This document shows, piece after piece, positions 1 to 7,442 of a DNA stretch of 51,832 bases (position 1 is its first letter; every line of letters begins with the position of its first letter). Made by a program: the position numbers and the translations under genes. This stretch comes from Muribaculaceae bacterium (GTDB taxonomy: Bacteria; Bacteroidota; Bacteroidia; Bacteroidales; Muribaculaceae): NCBI GenBank assembly GCA_017545095.1, contig JAFYCU010000002.1, positions 1-51,832 on the forward strand, read 5' to 3'. The notes below the pieces were generated by a model. It was given only the letters and a program-made list of their open reading frames with translations. It was not told the DNA's origin and made no database searches.

Positions 1-206
1 AACTGTTGTTAGAAACGCGCCAACTCGGAGCCTCGGAACATCCCGGCCAGGCATCGCTGACTTACTGTAGTTCACCTGTTTCAAAGGAATCCGATTTCGT
101 GTCGGGGACTCGGACATTCACGTTTTACCTCGTCTCTTGCACTTGTCAAAATTCCGTCGTTGCAAACATTTCAAGGATCTCGCGCCCCTCAGGGCGAAAC
201 GGACTG

Positions 207-238
207 CAAAATTACAACCGTTTTCTGGGACGGCCAAA
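207..238 (-). promoter_or_regulatory. Bacteroidetes-type promoter, leftward (proximal)
   Basis: Read on the minus strand, TTTG (238-235) is followed after exactly 20 bp by TAATTTTG (214-207). This matches the -33/-7 pattern of the Bacteroidetes primary sigma factor. It points to the left edge of the window, where no gene start is visible, so its target is unknown. Confidence 0.55.
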
Positions 239-310
239 TTTTTGGCCAAAAATTTTTCGGAAAATTTTCCGGCCGCCGTCTCCGGCGGGGTCATTCCCGA
301 ATTGCGGGTG

Positions 311-342
311 CAAAATTACTGCCTTCCCACGACATGGCCAAA
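311..342 (-). promoter_or_regulatory. Bacteroidetes-type promoter, leftward (distal)
   Basis: TTTG (342-339), a 20-bp spacer and TAATTTTG (318-311) on the minus strand. It is the same arrangement as the site at 207-238, placed 104 bp upstream of it, and both share GCAAAATTAC and GGCCAAAT. The pair looks like a duplicated promoter serving one leftward transcript. Confidence 0.55.
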
Positions 343-701
343 TGTTTTCACAATTTTTTAGAAAATAATTTTGAGGTTTTGGTGTTACGCGCTTTAACAC
401 AGCGTGTTGCGCAAAAACTTGGAAATTAGATGCCCGTGCGAGCTACACATTATTATAATATAATACGGGTCTAACTCCCTAAATCTCCCTAAGGGGGACT
501 TGCCGTTGAGGGGGAGATGGGGGTGCCACAGCGTGGCAGCACAGGGCAACATACAATGGCGAACGGCTGGAAAGCTATAGACCACCATAGAGGCCATAGA
601 GGCTATAGAAGCTATAGAGGCAGGAAACTATGGAGACTGGGGAAACCAGAGAATCTATTGAGAATCTATTGTGGCCTTTGACGTGGCTGGATGCAGATAT
701 A

Positions 702-733
702 TTTGCAGGTGTTACAATTGTTTTGTACCTTTG
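702..733 (+). promoter_or_regulatory. Promoter of the nuclease-cstA-panB operon
   Basis: TTTG at 702-705, a 20-bp spacer and TACCTTTG at 726-733. The expected start of transcription is about 738-740, leaving a leader of some 25 nt before the ATG at 763. This site also argues for 763 rather than an upstream ATG at 691, which would precede the promoter. Confidence 0.75.
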
Positions 734-762
734 CAGGCTGTTTATTTGCGAATGTTATTGAA

Positions 763-1554
763 ATGAGTTTTAGGAATCTTGATGGTTCGTTGCTGGCATT
801 TGCCCAGGACGCACTAATCCACTTCGACGATGCCACGCACACCTATCGTGTGGATGGCATCGGCGTGCTCACCCCGGTGAGCAACGTGGTGAAAAAGTTT
901 TTCAAGGATTTTGATGCCGAGTATTGGAGTCTCCGCAAGGCCGATGGTGATAAGCGCGCTGCGGCACTGTTGCGCGAGCAATGGCAGTGCGCCGGTGCAT
1001 TCGCGAGCCAAGCGGGTACCTATCTCCACAAACTCATCGAAGACTACCTGAATGGCCAACCCGAGGGGGTAAAGCGCTACACGGTGAGCTACGATGGCCA
1101 GTTGATGCACGACAGCAAGGAGGTGGACGTTAGCCGCGAGTGGGGCTATTTTCTGAACTTCGACCGCAATAGAAGCTACCATCCGTTCCGCACCGAGTGG
1201 CGCATCTTCGACCCAGAGAGTGGGATAGCGGGCACATGCGACCTGATATGCCGCTGCGAAGATGGCGAATATGAACTGTTTGACTGGAAACGCAGCAACA
1301 AGGTCAACCCCGACGAAGAAAACAAGTGGGACAGCGGCTTGCACGGGCTGGAACACCTGCCCGACACTCCGTATGCGCATTACTGCCTGCAGCAGAACCT
1401 GTACCGACACATCATAGAAAAGAATTACGGCCTGCGCATCAAGCAGATGCATCTGGTAGTGCTTCACCCCGAACTGCCCGACTACCGTGTGGTGGTCGTG
1501 CCGCGCATGGAAGGCGAGGTGGCATGTATGCTCAAGAACTTCAAACAGCTTTAA
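763..1554 (+). CDS. PD-(D/E)XK nuclease-like protein (RecB/Cas4-type fold)
   Basis: A 263-residue cytoplasmic protein with the motif order of the PD-(D/E)XK nuclease superfamily. A GTYLHKLIE motif with His89 comes first, then Glu146 in TEWRIF, GTCDL with Asp160, the catalytic DWK at 174-176 and a QQNLY motif near 211-214. In RecB, AddB and Cas4 relatives these residues bind the divalent metal and cut DNA. No helicase domain or iron-sulfur cysteine set is visible, so this is a stand-alone nuclease-like protein with an unknown substrate. I start it at 763 because the promoter at 702-733 lies inside the longer frame that begins at 691. cstA follows 12 bp later and panB after that, so the three are probably cotranscribed. 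Phage or mobile origin is possible, but no other phage gene is nearby. Confidence 0.75.
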   Translation: MSFRNLDGSLLAFAQDALIHFDDATHTYRVDGIGVLTPVSNVVKKFFKDFDAEYWSLRKADGDKRAAALLREQWQCAGAFASQAGTYLHKLIEDYLNGQPEGVKRYTVSYDGQLMHDSKEVDVSREWGYFLNFDRNRSYHPFRTEWRIFDPESGIAGTCDLICRCEDGEYELFDWKRSNKVNPDEENKWDSGLHGLEHLPDTPYAHYCLQQNLYRHIIEKNYGLRIKQMHLVVLHPELPDYRVVVVPRMEGEVACMLKNFKQL

Positions 1555-1566
1555 CCCCAACGCGTC

Positions 1567-3114
1567 ATGATTTCGTTTCTCATCAGCCTGCTGGCGTTGA
1601 TAGCCGGCTATTTCATCTACGGAAGTGTGGTTGAGCGCATCTTCGGTCCCGACGACCGCCCCACCCCATCCACCTTGCATCCCGATGGCGTGGACTATGT
1701 GTCGATGCCCATGTGGAAAGTGTTCATGATCCAATTCCTGAACATTGCGGGCACGGGACCCATCTTCGGAGCCATCATGGGCATCTGGTTCGGCCCGGCA
1801 GCCCTATTGTGGATTGTGCTTGGCTGCATCTTTGCGGGTGCCACGCACGACTACCTGAGCGGCATGCTCTCGCTGCGTCACGACGGAGCTGGCCTTCCCT
1901 CGCTGGTGGGCAGATACTTAGGCCGTGTTGCGCAGCGTGTGATGCTGGTATTCACGTTGCTACTGATGCTAATGGTGGGCGCGGTGTTTGTGTATAGCCC
2001 GGCCATCATCCTCGAGGGATTTGGCGGCACGATGATGCTGTGGATTGTGGCGATTTTCACCTATTACGTAGTGGCCACGCTGCTGCCCATCGACAAAATC
2101 ATCGGCAAAATCTACCCCCTGTTCGCCGCATCGCTGCTATTCATGGCCCTGGCGCTGATGGTGTGCCTGCTGCTGAAGTGGCCGTCGCTGCCCGAGTTGT
2201 GGGACATAGGCCAGATGGACACATGGCGCAGTGGCCAGATAGTGAACGGCATAGATGTTCTGGGTCTGACGGGCTTTGTGGAGAAGAACCCCTTGTTCCC
2301 TTGCCTGTTCATCACCATCGCCTGCGGAGCTATCAGCGGCTTCCACGCCACCCAGAGTCCACTCATGGCCCGTTGCATGACCGACGAGCGTCTGGGTCGC
2401 CGCGTGTTCTACGGCTCGATGATCACCGAGGGAGCCGTGGCACTGATATGGGCCACGGTGTCGAGCTATTTCGTGTATGCCGACGGCTGGCGCGAGGTGG
2501 TACCCGCCGAGAAGGCTGCGGAGTTTTTGACCCAAGTGAGCTGTTCCGAAGGCAAAACACTTATCCAGCAGTTTGGCCCCCCCATCGTGGTTAAGCTCGT
2601 GTGCACGGGCTGGTTGGGTGTTTTCGGCGGTGTTTTGGCCATACTGGGCGTGGTGGCTGCTCCCATCACGAGCGGCGACACAGCCTTCCGCAGCGTGCGA
2701 CTGATACTTGCCGAAACCTTCCACATCGAGCAGCGTTCGATACCAAGTCGCCTGCTGGTGAGCGTACCGGTGTTTGTGGCAGCCTTTGCGTTGCTGATGT
2801 GGCAGATTGGCAACCCCGACGGCTTCAACGTGCTGTGGCAATACTTTGGCTGGGCCAACCAGACGCTGAGTGTGTTCACGCTGTGGGCGGTGACCGTGTG
2901 GCTGACGCTGAAAGGAAAACCCTATGTGATAACGCTTATTCCTGCCGTGCTGATGACCATGGTGAGTGCCACGTTTATCGCCATTTCGCCACAAGCGTTT
3001 GCCCTGCCACAATGGTTGGGCTGGGTGGTGGCTCCCGTTGCGGCCGTGATTTCGCTCATCTGGTTCTTCACCTGGAAACGCCGCCTCGGTAATTGCGAAA
3101 ATACTAAAAACTGA
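1567..3114 (+). CDS. cstA: Carbon starvation protein CstA family transporter
   Basis: A 515-residue integral membrane protein with about a dozen hydrophobic segments. CstA hallmarks are visible: an N-terminal membrane segment, the stretch NIAGTGPIFGAIMG near residues 58-71, GATHDYLSGM with RHDG around 92-105, and SGFHATQSPL near 258. Characterised CstA and YjiY/BtsT proteins take up peptides or pyruvate. The substrate here cannot be told from sequence. The length is short for E. coli CstA (about 700 residues) but usual for the compact form found in Bacteroidetes. The gene begins 12 bp after the nuclease-like gene and is followed after 26 bp by panB, which suggests one transcript. No CstA-specific regulator is visible. 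Confidence 0.9.
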   Translation: MISFLISLLALIAGYFIYGSVVERIFGPDDRPTPSTLHPDGVDYVSMPMWKVFMIQFLNIAGTGPIFGAIMGIWFGPAALLWIVLGCIFAGATHDYLSGMLSLRHDGAGLPSLVGRYLGRVAQRVMLVFTLLLMLMVGAVFVYSPAIILEGFGGTMMLWIVAIFTYYVVATLLPIDKIIGKIYPLFAASLLFMALALMVCLLLKWPSLPELWDIGQMDTWRSGQIVNGIDVLGLTGFVEKNPLFPCLFITIACGAISGFHATQSPLMARCMTDERLGRRVFYGSMITEGAVALIWATVSSYFVYADGWREVVPAEKAAEFLTQVSCSEGKTLIQQFGPPIVVKLVCTGWLGVFGGVLAILGVVAAPITSGDTAFRSVRLILAETFHIEQRSIPSRLLVSVPVFVAAFALLMWQIGNPDGFNVLWQYFGWANQTLSVFTLWAVTVWLTLKGKPYVITLIPAVLMTMVSATFIAISPQAFALPQWLGWVVAPVAAVISLIWFFTWKRRLGNCENTKN

Positions 3115-3140
3115 CAACTGATAACTGACAACTAACAACC
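3104..3140 (+). repeat. ACTGA-type repeat before panB
   Basis: The gap between cstA and panB is a run of near-repeats of ACTGACAACTGATA ending directly at the panB ATG. The same motif, in the same orientation to the following gene, precedes the genes starting at 7455, 42435 and 44602. Confidence 0.6.
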
Positions 3141-3962
3141 ATGTCAACCTATACTGTAACGGACACCAAGAAGGTGACCACGAAGCGCATCAAAGACATG
3201 ATGCAAGCTGGAGAAAAAATCGCGATGCTCACATCGTATGACTACACGATGGCATCGCTTGTGGACCACGCCGGCATCGACATCATCCTGGTAGGCGACA
3301 GTGCGTCGAATGTGATGCAAGGCAACCAGACCACCATCCCCATCACCATCGACGACATGATTGTGTATGGCCGCACGGTGGCCCGAGCCGCCAAGCGTGC
3401 GATGGTGATTGTGGACATGCCGTTCGGCACCTACCAGGGCGACCCCATCGAGGCCCAGCGCAACGCTGTGCGCATCATGCGCGAGACCGGAGCCGACGGT
3501 GTGAAACTCGAAGGCGGCCGCGAGATGCGTGGGGCCATTGAGATGATACTGCGCGCGGGCATCCCTGTGATGGGCCACCTGGGCCTGACGCCGCAGAGCA
3601 TCAACAAGTTCGGCACCTATGCCACGCGTGCTACCGGTGAGGCCGAGGCCCTGCGGCTGATGAGCGATGCGCGTGTGCTGGAGGAGGTAGGCTGCTTTGC
3701 TGTGGTATTAGAGAAAATTCCTGCCGCGCTGGCTGCTAAAGTCACCGAAGCCATTCATGTGCCCACCATCGGCATCGGCGCCGGCCCGAGCACCGATGGC
3801 CAGGTGCTTGTGGCACACGACATGCTGGGACTGAACACAGCATTCAAACCAAAATTCCTGCGGCTGTACAACAACCTGGGCGAGCAGATTGTGGACAGCG
3901 TGGGGAACTATATCAACGATGTGAAACGCGGTGACTTCCCCAACGAGAACGAGCAGTACTGA
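3141..3962 (+). CDS. panB: 3-methyl-2-oxobutanoate hydroxymethyltransferase
   Basis: PanB adds a hydroxymethyl group from methylenetetrahydrofolate to alpha-ketoisovalerate, giving ketopantoate, the first committed step of pantothenate and coenzyme A synthesis. The 273-residue length is standard. The family signature is intact: AMLTSYDYTMASLVDHAGID near residues 28-47, the metal-binding LVGDS at about 51-55, DMPFGTYQG near 93-101, KLEGG near 121-125, VMGHLGLTPQS near 142-152, and IGIGAGPSTDGQVLV in the C-terminal third. It is the last gene of the probable operon from 763. panC, panD and ilvD are not adjacent. A hairpin at 4013-4040 probably ends the transcript. Confidence 0.96.
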   Translation: MSTYTVTDTKKVTTKRIKDMMQAGEKIAMLTSYDYTMASLVDHAGIDIILVGDSASNVMQGNQTTIPITIDDMIVYGRTVARAAKRAMVIVDMPFGTYQGDPIEAQRNAVRIMRETGADGVKLEGGREMRGAIEMILRAGIPVMGHLGLTPQSINKFGTYATRATGEAEALRLMSDARVLEEVGCFAVVLEKIPAALAAKVTEAIHVPTIGIGAGPSTDGQVLVAHDMLGLNTAFKPKFLRLYNNLGEQIVDSVGNYINDVKRGDFPNENEQY

Positions 3963-4012
3963 ATGAGATGCGAGATGCAAGCTCTTGCCTCGCCAAACCC
4001 CGTAGGACCTCC

Positions 4013-4040
4013 CCAAGCCCCTTCTGGAGGAGGGGCTTGG
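4013..4040 (+). terminator. Hairpin after panB
   Basis: CCAAGCCCC (4013-4021) pairs with GGGGCTTGG (4032-4040), followed by a short T-rich stretch. It lies 51 bp after the panB stop and is the likely terminator of the 763-3962 operon. Confidence 0.55.
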
Positions 4041-4215
4041 TTGTTGAGTACGCATTGTGTGCGAGACTTTGTCTCGCCATACTTCAACATGCAGCCACTT
4101 GCGGCGGCTTTTACGAGTGATGAGCGCCGCGAACGAGGCAGCAGCATGGGGAAGCCGCCTTGGTGCTGCAGCTCATGTCACGGATGAAGCCAGCCGAAAA
4201 AAGTTGCTGTTATCC

Positions 4216-4246
4216 TTGCATAAGAGCTGAAAAATCACTAACTTTG
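4216..4246 (+). promoter_or_regulatory. Orphan promoter before a candidate small RNA
   Basis: TTG at 4216-4218, an exact 20-bp spacer and TAACTTTG at 4239-4246. No plausible reading frame follows. Transcription should start near 4249-4252, which is exactly where a 10-bp hairpin stem begins. Confidence 0.65.
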
Positions 4247-4248
4247 CA

Positions 4249-4500
4249 GCGTCACTTTTCCTCACAGCTTCGTGCTGCAAGAAAGTGACGCATAGTGATA
4301 GAAAACGTTTACTCGGCGCGTTGTTGGGCATGTAGGAAACTTCGCAATTTTCGCATACAGAAGCCAACGACAAAGCAGCACAATAGATGCCTGCAAGAGA
4401 ATGTGTTATGACATTCATCGTGCCGTAATGTGCGCCTATAGAAGCCATCCAAGTATCAGCTACAGCCCGTGGGGCTGTAGCTGATACTTGGATGGGGCTG
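4249..4500 (+). ncRNA. Candidate structured small RNA (copy A)
   Basis: This stretch follows an exact promoter and has no convincing protein frame. It opens with a perfect 10-bp stem (GCGTCACTTT at 4249-4258 with AAAGTGACGC at 4282-4291) that encloses a smaller CAGC/GCTG hairpin. Positions 4302-4435 align with the reverse strand of 38479-38340. The best blocks are CGTTTACTCGGCGC, AAACTTCGCAA and GAATGTGTT, in the same order and with similar spacing. The transcript would end at the 24-bp hairpin at 4445-4495. It does not resemble tmRNA, RNase P RNA or 6S RNA as far as I can judge by eye. A decayed gene is the main alternative. Confidence 0.4.
4445..4495. terminator. Perfect 24-bp palindrome between panB/sRNA and frr
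   Basis: Arms 4445-4468 and 4472-4495 are perfectly complementary over 24 bp around a GTG loop. It sits 12 bp beyond the frr stop and at the end of the rightward candidate RNA, so it could act as a bidirectional terminator. CTCTTTT follows on the plus side. The perfect length is unusual for a simple terminator. Confidence 0.6.
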
Positions 4501-4507
4501 CACTCTT

Positions 4508-5068
4508 TTACACGGTGAGGATTTCTTTCTCTTTGGCGGCGAACACTTCGTCGATTTGCTTCATGTATTTGTCGTGGAGCTTCTGCACTTTTTCTTCGCC
4601 GTCTTTGGAGACATCTTCACTCATGCCGTTTTTCACGGCTTTCTTGAGCCCGTCGATGCACTCGCGTCGGGCGTTGCGCACGCTCACGCGGGCTTTCTCG
4701 GCCTCGGCCTTGGAGTCCTTGACGAGCTGCTTGCGCCGATCCTCGGTCAGGGGCGGGATGTTGAGGCGAATCACCTCGCCATTGTTCTCGGGCATGATGC
4801 CCACGTTGGAGTCGATGATGGCTTTTTCAATCACGCGGAACATGGTTTTCTCCCAGGGCATGATGGCGATGGTGCGCTGGTCGGGCGTGCTGATGTTGGC
4901 CACGTTGCCGATGGGCACTTTGCTGCCGTAATACTCCACACGGATGGAGTCGAGGATTTTCACATTGGCCTTTCCGGCGCGGATGTGGGCCAGCGAGTCG
5001 TCGAGGAAGGCCACGGCCTCCTGCATCTTTTGCTCGGCGGCATCGAGATAGGTTTTCAAGTCGTTCAT
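4508..5068 (-). CDS. frr: Ribosome recycling factor
   Basis: RRF works with EF-G to split the post-termination ribosome. The 186-residue length is typical. Family sequence is visible throughout: HIRAGKANVKILDSIRVEYYG near residues 27-47, the ISTPDQRTIAIMPWEK block near 59-74, SNVGIMPENNGEVIRLNIPPLTEDRR near 87-112, and the charged helical C-terminus with SVRNARRE. The usual pyrH or tsf neighbours are absent, as is common in Bacteroidales. It has its own promoter at 5116-5146, and the palindrome at 4445-4495 probably ends it. Confidence 0.97.
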   Translation of the reverse strand: MNDLKTYLDAAEQKMQEAVAFLDDSLAHIRAGKANVKILDSIRVEYYGSKVPIGNVANISTPDQRTIAIMPWEKTMFRVIEKAIIDSNVGIMPENNGEVIRLNIPPLTEDRRKQLVKDSKAEAEKARVSVRNARRECIDGLKKAVKNGMSEDVSKDGEEKVQKLHDKYMKQIDEVFAAKEKEILTV

Positions 5069-5115
5069 AGTGCAAAACTATTATTTGGTTATTACTGATT
5101 GTGCGAAACAGATGG

Positions 5116-5146
5116 CAAATATAGTACTAAAAGGTGGAACAGGCAA
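5116..5146 (-). promoter_or_regulatory. Probable frr promoter
   Basis: On the minus strand TTG (5146-5144), 20 bp, then TATATTTG (5123-5116), giving a leader of about 42 nt before the frr ATG. A second -7-like box, TAGTTTTG at 5080-5073, sits almost on the start codon but lacks a -33 match. Confidence 0.55.
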
Positions 5147-5187
5147 CAAATGCGGGCGATTTTCAACTTTTTTATTACATACCGCTG

Positions 5188-5634
5188 TCACAATTCGCGT
5201 TGCTCGTAGGTGGCGATGTCGTTTCGCCAGTCGTCGGTGACGCGTGCCGGCAGGCCGTCGTCGCCGAAATAGACCATCACGCTCTGGCACTCGCTCTTCA
5301 CCTCACCGGTTTCGGCGTTCACCACTTGCTGCATCATGGTGAAGCTCTTGTCGCCCATGGTCTCGACCTGGGTGAGCACCTGCACGGGCTCGTGAAAACG
5401 CGTCTGCGCCAGAAACGAGCAGTTGAGGTTCACAATCATGAGCGGTGGCCTGCTCCACTTCACATAGCCAGGCCGCACCTTGGCGAAATAGTCGTTCTTG
5501 CCCAGGTCGTAGATTTGCAGATAGGCGTTGTTGTTGAGATGCCCCAGCATGTCGATGTCGCTGAACCGCAGCTGCACCGATGTGATGCAGTGGAAAGGGT
5601 ATTGTGCCCGGGGGCCATGTTTCGTGGATGCCAT
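5188..5634 (-). CDS. Acyl-CoA thioesterase, hotdog fold (4HBT family)
   Basis: A 148-residue single-domain hotdog protein. RFSDIDMLGHLNNNAYL near residues 23-39 is the conserved helix of the YbgC/FadM-type 4-hydroxybenzoyl-CoA thioesterase family, with the Asp that serves catalysis in that group. The rest follows the family pattern, including an LNCSFLAQTRFHEPVQV strand pair. It probably hydrolyses an acyl-CoA or acyl-ACP in the cytoplasm. The substrate is not predictable. It is 42 bp downstream of the DUF721 gene on the same strand and may be cotranscribed with it and recF. Confidence 0.85.
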   Translation of the reverse strand: MASTKHGPRAQYPFHCITSVQLRFSDIDMLGHLNNNAYLQIYDLGKNDYFAKVRPGYVKWSRPPLMIVNLNCSFLAQTRFHEPVQVLTQVETMGDKSFTMMQQVVNAETGEVKSECQSVMVYFGDDGLPARVTDDWRNDIATYEQREL

Positions 5635-5676
5635 AGTGAGGGATGGGGTTTGAAGATGGAATGATAAAACAAGGGG

Positions 5677-5976
5677 TTACAGGAAGATGATTTCGTGAAT
5701 CACCTCGTGTCCCAGGGCCTCGTTGATGCGCTGGATGAGCGATGTGCGTCCCATCATGAGCTGGTTGCGCAGTGCCGCCGACGAGAGTCGCACCCGCATC
5801 ACGCCGCCGCTCACATCGCGGCTGATGGTGTAGCGGTTGATGCCCGGCCCCACGATTTGCGGCCACAGGGCGCTTGCGCGGTGTTCATCGAGCTGGGTGT
5901 CGAGATGTTCTTCCTTCATGAAGCCATCAATCACCTCGGCGATGGATTTAGGACGGGTTCGTTTCATCGTTGTCAC
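5677..5976 (-). CDS. DUF721 / DciA-like protein
   Basis: A 99-residue protein with the DUF721 pattern: KSIAEVIDGFMKEEHL at the N-terminus, an ALWPQIVGPGI core near residues 42-52, and LSSAALRNQLMMGRTSLIQRINEALG near 64-89. DciA proteins of this family recruit the replicative helicase DnaB. In Bacteroidetes short relatives are routinely encoded beside recF. The reading frame overlaps the end of recF by 29 bp, so translational coupling is likely. The start could be the first Met or the Met four codons later. A direct role in helicase loading is inference from the family. Confidence 0.8.
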   Translation of the reverse strand: MTTMKRTRPKSIAEVIDGFMKEEHLDTQLDEHRASALWPQIVGPGINRYTISRDVSGGVMRVRLSSAALRNQLMMGRTSLIQRINEALGHEVIHEIIFL

Positions 5977-7084
5977 ATGCTGTTGTTGCCGCCTGCAGCG
6001 GTTGCACCTTGCCGTCCACCACGTCGAACATTCGGTGGTCGCCCTGCAAGCGTGTCACGATGCTGTCGAGGTGAGTGCGGTTAGTATCGGTGATAAATAT
6101 TTGTCCGAATTGTTCGCCGGCCACGATATCGACAATGCGCTCCACGCGTGTGGCGTCGAGCTTGTCGAAGATGTCGTCGAGCAGCAGGATGGGCGTGGTG
6201 GGGTTACTGGCCTTGATGAAGTCGAACTGCGCAAGCCGGAGCGCGATGGTGTAGGTCTTGCACTGTCCCTGCGAGCCGTTGCGCCGCATGCTGTGGGCAT
6301 CGAGCAGCAGCTCGATGTCGTCGCGGTGCACACCATGGGTGGTGTAACCAATGGCCATGTCGCGCTCACGGTTGGCGGCCAGCACCTGCTCGAGCGTTGC
6401 GTCGTTGAGTGCGCTCTCGTAGCGCAGCTGCACGTGTTCCTGGTTGCCAGCCACCGCCTGGTAATAGTTCAGGAAGATGGGTGTGAAAGCCTCAATCCAC
6501 CGTTTTCTCGCCTCGTGCACCACGCGTGCCGTAGTGCACATCACCTGCTCCACCGTTTCGTAGAGCAGCGGGTCGCGCATCTCGTGGCGAATCATGCTGT
6601 TGCGCTGCTCCACGGCTTTTCCATAGCGGATGATCGCATCCAGGTACTCGGCATCGCCCTGCGCAATGATTTGGTTCATGAGTTTGCGGCGCTCCTCGCC
6701 AGCACCGCGAATCAGATCCCAGTCCATGGGCGAAATCATCACCAATGGCAGCAACCCTATGTGCTGACTCAGCCGCTGGTATTCCTTTCCGGCGCGGCGC
6801 ACCACCTTGCGCTTGCCGCGTTGCAGCGCAATGGTGATGTCCTCGTCGCCCTCACGACGGGTGTAGTGCCCTTGCAGCATCATATACGGCTCGCCATGGC
6901 GGATGACCGACGTGTCGGGCTGCCCCATGCTGCTGCGGCAAAGGCTCAGGTAATAGACAGCATCGAGCACATTGGTCTTGCCCATGCCGTTGTTGCCAAT
7001 CAGGCAGTTCACCCCCGGGGCGAACTCCAGCCGAGCCTCGGCAATGTTTTTGTAGTTGAGTATGGTGAGTGTGTCGAGTTGCAT
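5948..7084 (-). CDS. recF: DNA replication and repair protein RecF
   Basis: RecF is an SMC/ABC-like ATPase that binds gapped DNA and helps RecOR load RecA. The 378-residue length is usual. Walker A GNNGMGKTN is at residues 31-39, family sequence SLCRSSMGQPDTSVIRHG follows, then the HGVHRDDIELLLD block, a short signature around GSQGQCKTYTIALRLAQ, and Walker B PILLLDDIFDKLDATR. The gene overlaps the DUF721 gene by 29 bp. The dnaA-dnaN-recF order known from other phyla is absent. Confidence 0.96.
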   Translation of the reverse strand: MQLDTLTILNYKNIAEARLEFAPGVNCLIGNNGMGKTNVLDAVYYLSLCRSSMGQPDTSVIRHGEPYMMLQGHYTRREGDEDITIALQRGKRKVVRRAGKEYQRLSQHIGLLPLVMISPMDWDLIRGAGEERRKLMNQIIAQGDAEYLDAIIRYGKAVEQRNSMIRHEMRDPLLYETVEQVMCTTARVVHEARKRWIEAFTPIFLNYYQAVAGNQEHVQLRYESALNDATLEQVLAANRERDMAIGYTTHGVHRDDIELLLDAHSMRRNGSQGQCKTYTIALRLAQFDFIKASNPTTPILLLDDIFDKLDATRVERIVDIVAGEQFGQIFITDTNRTHLDSIVTRLQGDHRMFDVVDGKVQPLQAATTACDNDETNPS

Positions 7085-7105
7085 AGTTCCTCATGAATGA
7101 ACCTG

Positions 7106-7125
7106 CAAAGTTACAAAAAAATATT

Positions 7126-7134
<9 letters not shown>
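7106..7134 (-). promoter_or_regulatory. Probable recF promoter
   Basis: TAACTTTG on the minus strand (7113-7106), 21 bp upstream of the recF ATG, with TTG at 7134-7132 after an 18-bp spacer. Confidence 0.5.
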
Positions 7135-7171
<37 letters not shown>

Positions 7172-7210
7172 ACCAAGAATCAAGAATCAAGAACCGAGAA
7201 CCAAGAACCG

Positions 7211-7387
7211 AGAACCAAGCTGCTGTCGGTTGTGTATGCTGCGGCTATGCCGCATCCTAGAGAAAAACGGAGCAAAAACTGAAAACCGAGAACTGAGGCC
7301 AAGAACCAAGCTGCTGTCGGTTGTGTATGCTGCGGCTATGCCGCATCCTAGAGAAAAACGGAGCAAAAACTGAAAACCGAGAACTGA
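7211..7387. repeat. 86-bp direct repeat, two identical copies
   Basis: Positions 7211-7296 and 7302-7387 are identical over 86 bp, separated by 5 bp. Each copy contains TGCGGCTATGCCGCA, a small hairpin. A diverged third relative, containing GGTTGTGTATGCTGCGGCT, lies at about 16741-16815. Confidence 0.85.
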
Positions 7388-7442
7388 ATACTGATAACTG
7401 AAAACTGAAAACCGTCCTCTCGCGCATCTCAAATTTTTTCAC

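Larger units (their letters stand above)
1..701. other. Gene-free left edge with palindromic AT-rich sequence
   Basis: I see no convincing gene here. Open frames exist on both strands, but none starts or reads like a known protein. Positions 232-265 are a string of short palindromes, for example GGCCAAA at 232-238 facing TTTGGCC at 241-247. Two leftward promoter-like sites lie at 207-238 and 311-342. Positions 585-625 carry an imperfect repeat built on CTATAGAGGC. The left-edge transcription unit served by the promoters must lie mostly outside the window. Confidence 0.5.

Noticed and set aside
6..368. Overlapping open frames in the left edge (plus and minus strands)
   Set aside because: The sequence is palindromic and low complexity, the frames overlap each other, and the clear promoters there run against the plus-strand frames. 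No protein family is recognisable.
814..1734. 306-residue minus-strand frame opposite the nuclease-like gene
   Set aside because: It mirrors a coding sequence with complete nuclease motifs on the plus strand, with composition typical of an antisense shadow.
4173..4448. 91-residue minus-strand frame across the candidate RNA
   Set aside because: It opposes the exact promoter at 4216-4246, and its homologous counterpart at 38340-38479 does not keep this frame.
5837..7096. 419-residue plus-strand frame opposite recF
   Set aside because: RecF with Walker motifs is unmistakable on the minus strand.
7211..7387. Possible insertion sequence or MITE
   Set aside because: There are no terminal inverted repeats or target-site duplications at the ends of the 86-bp units. 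A simple tandem duplication explains them.
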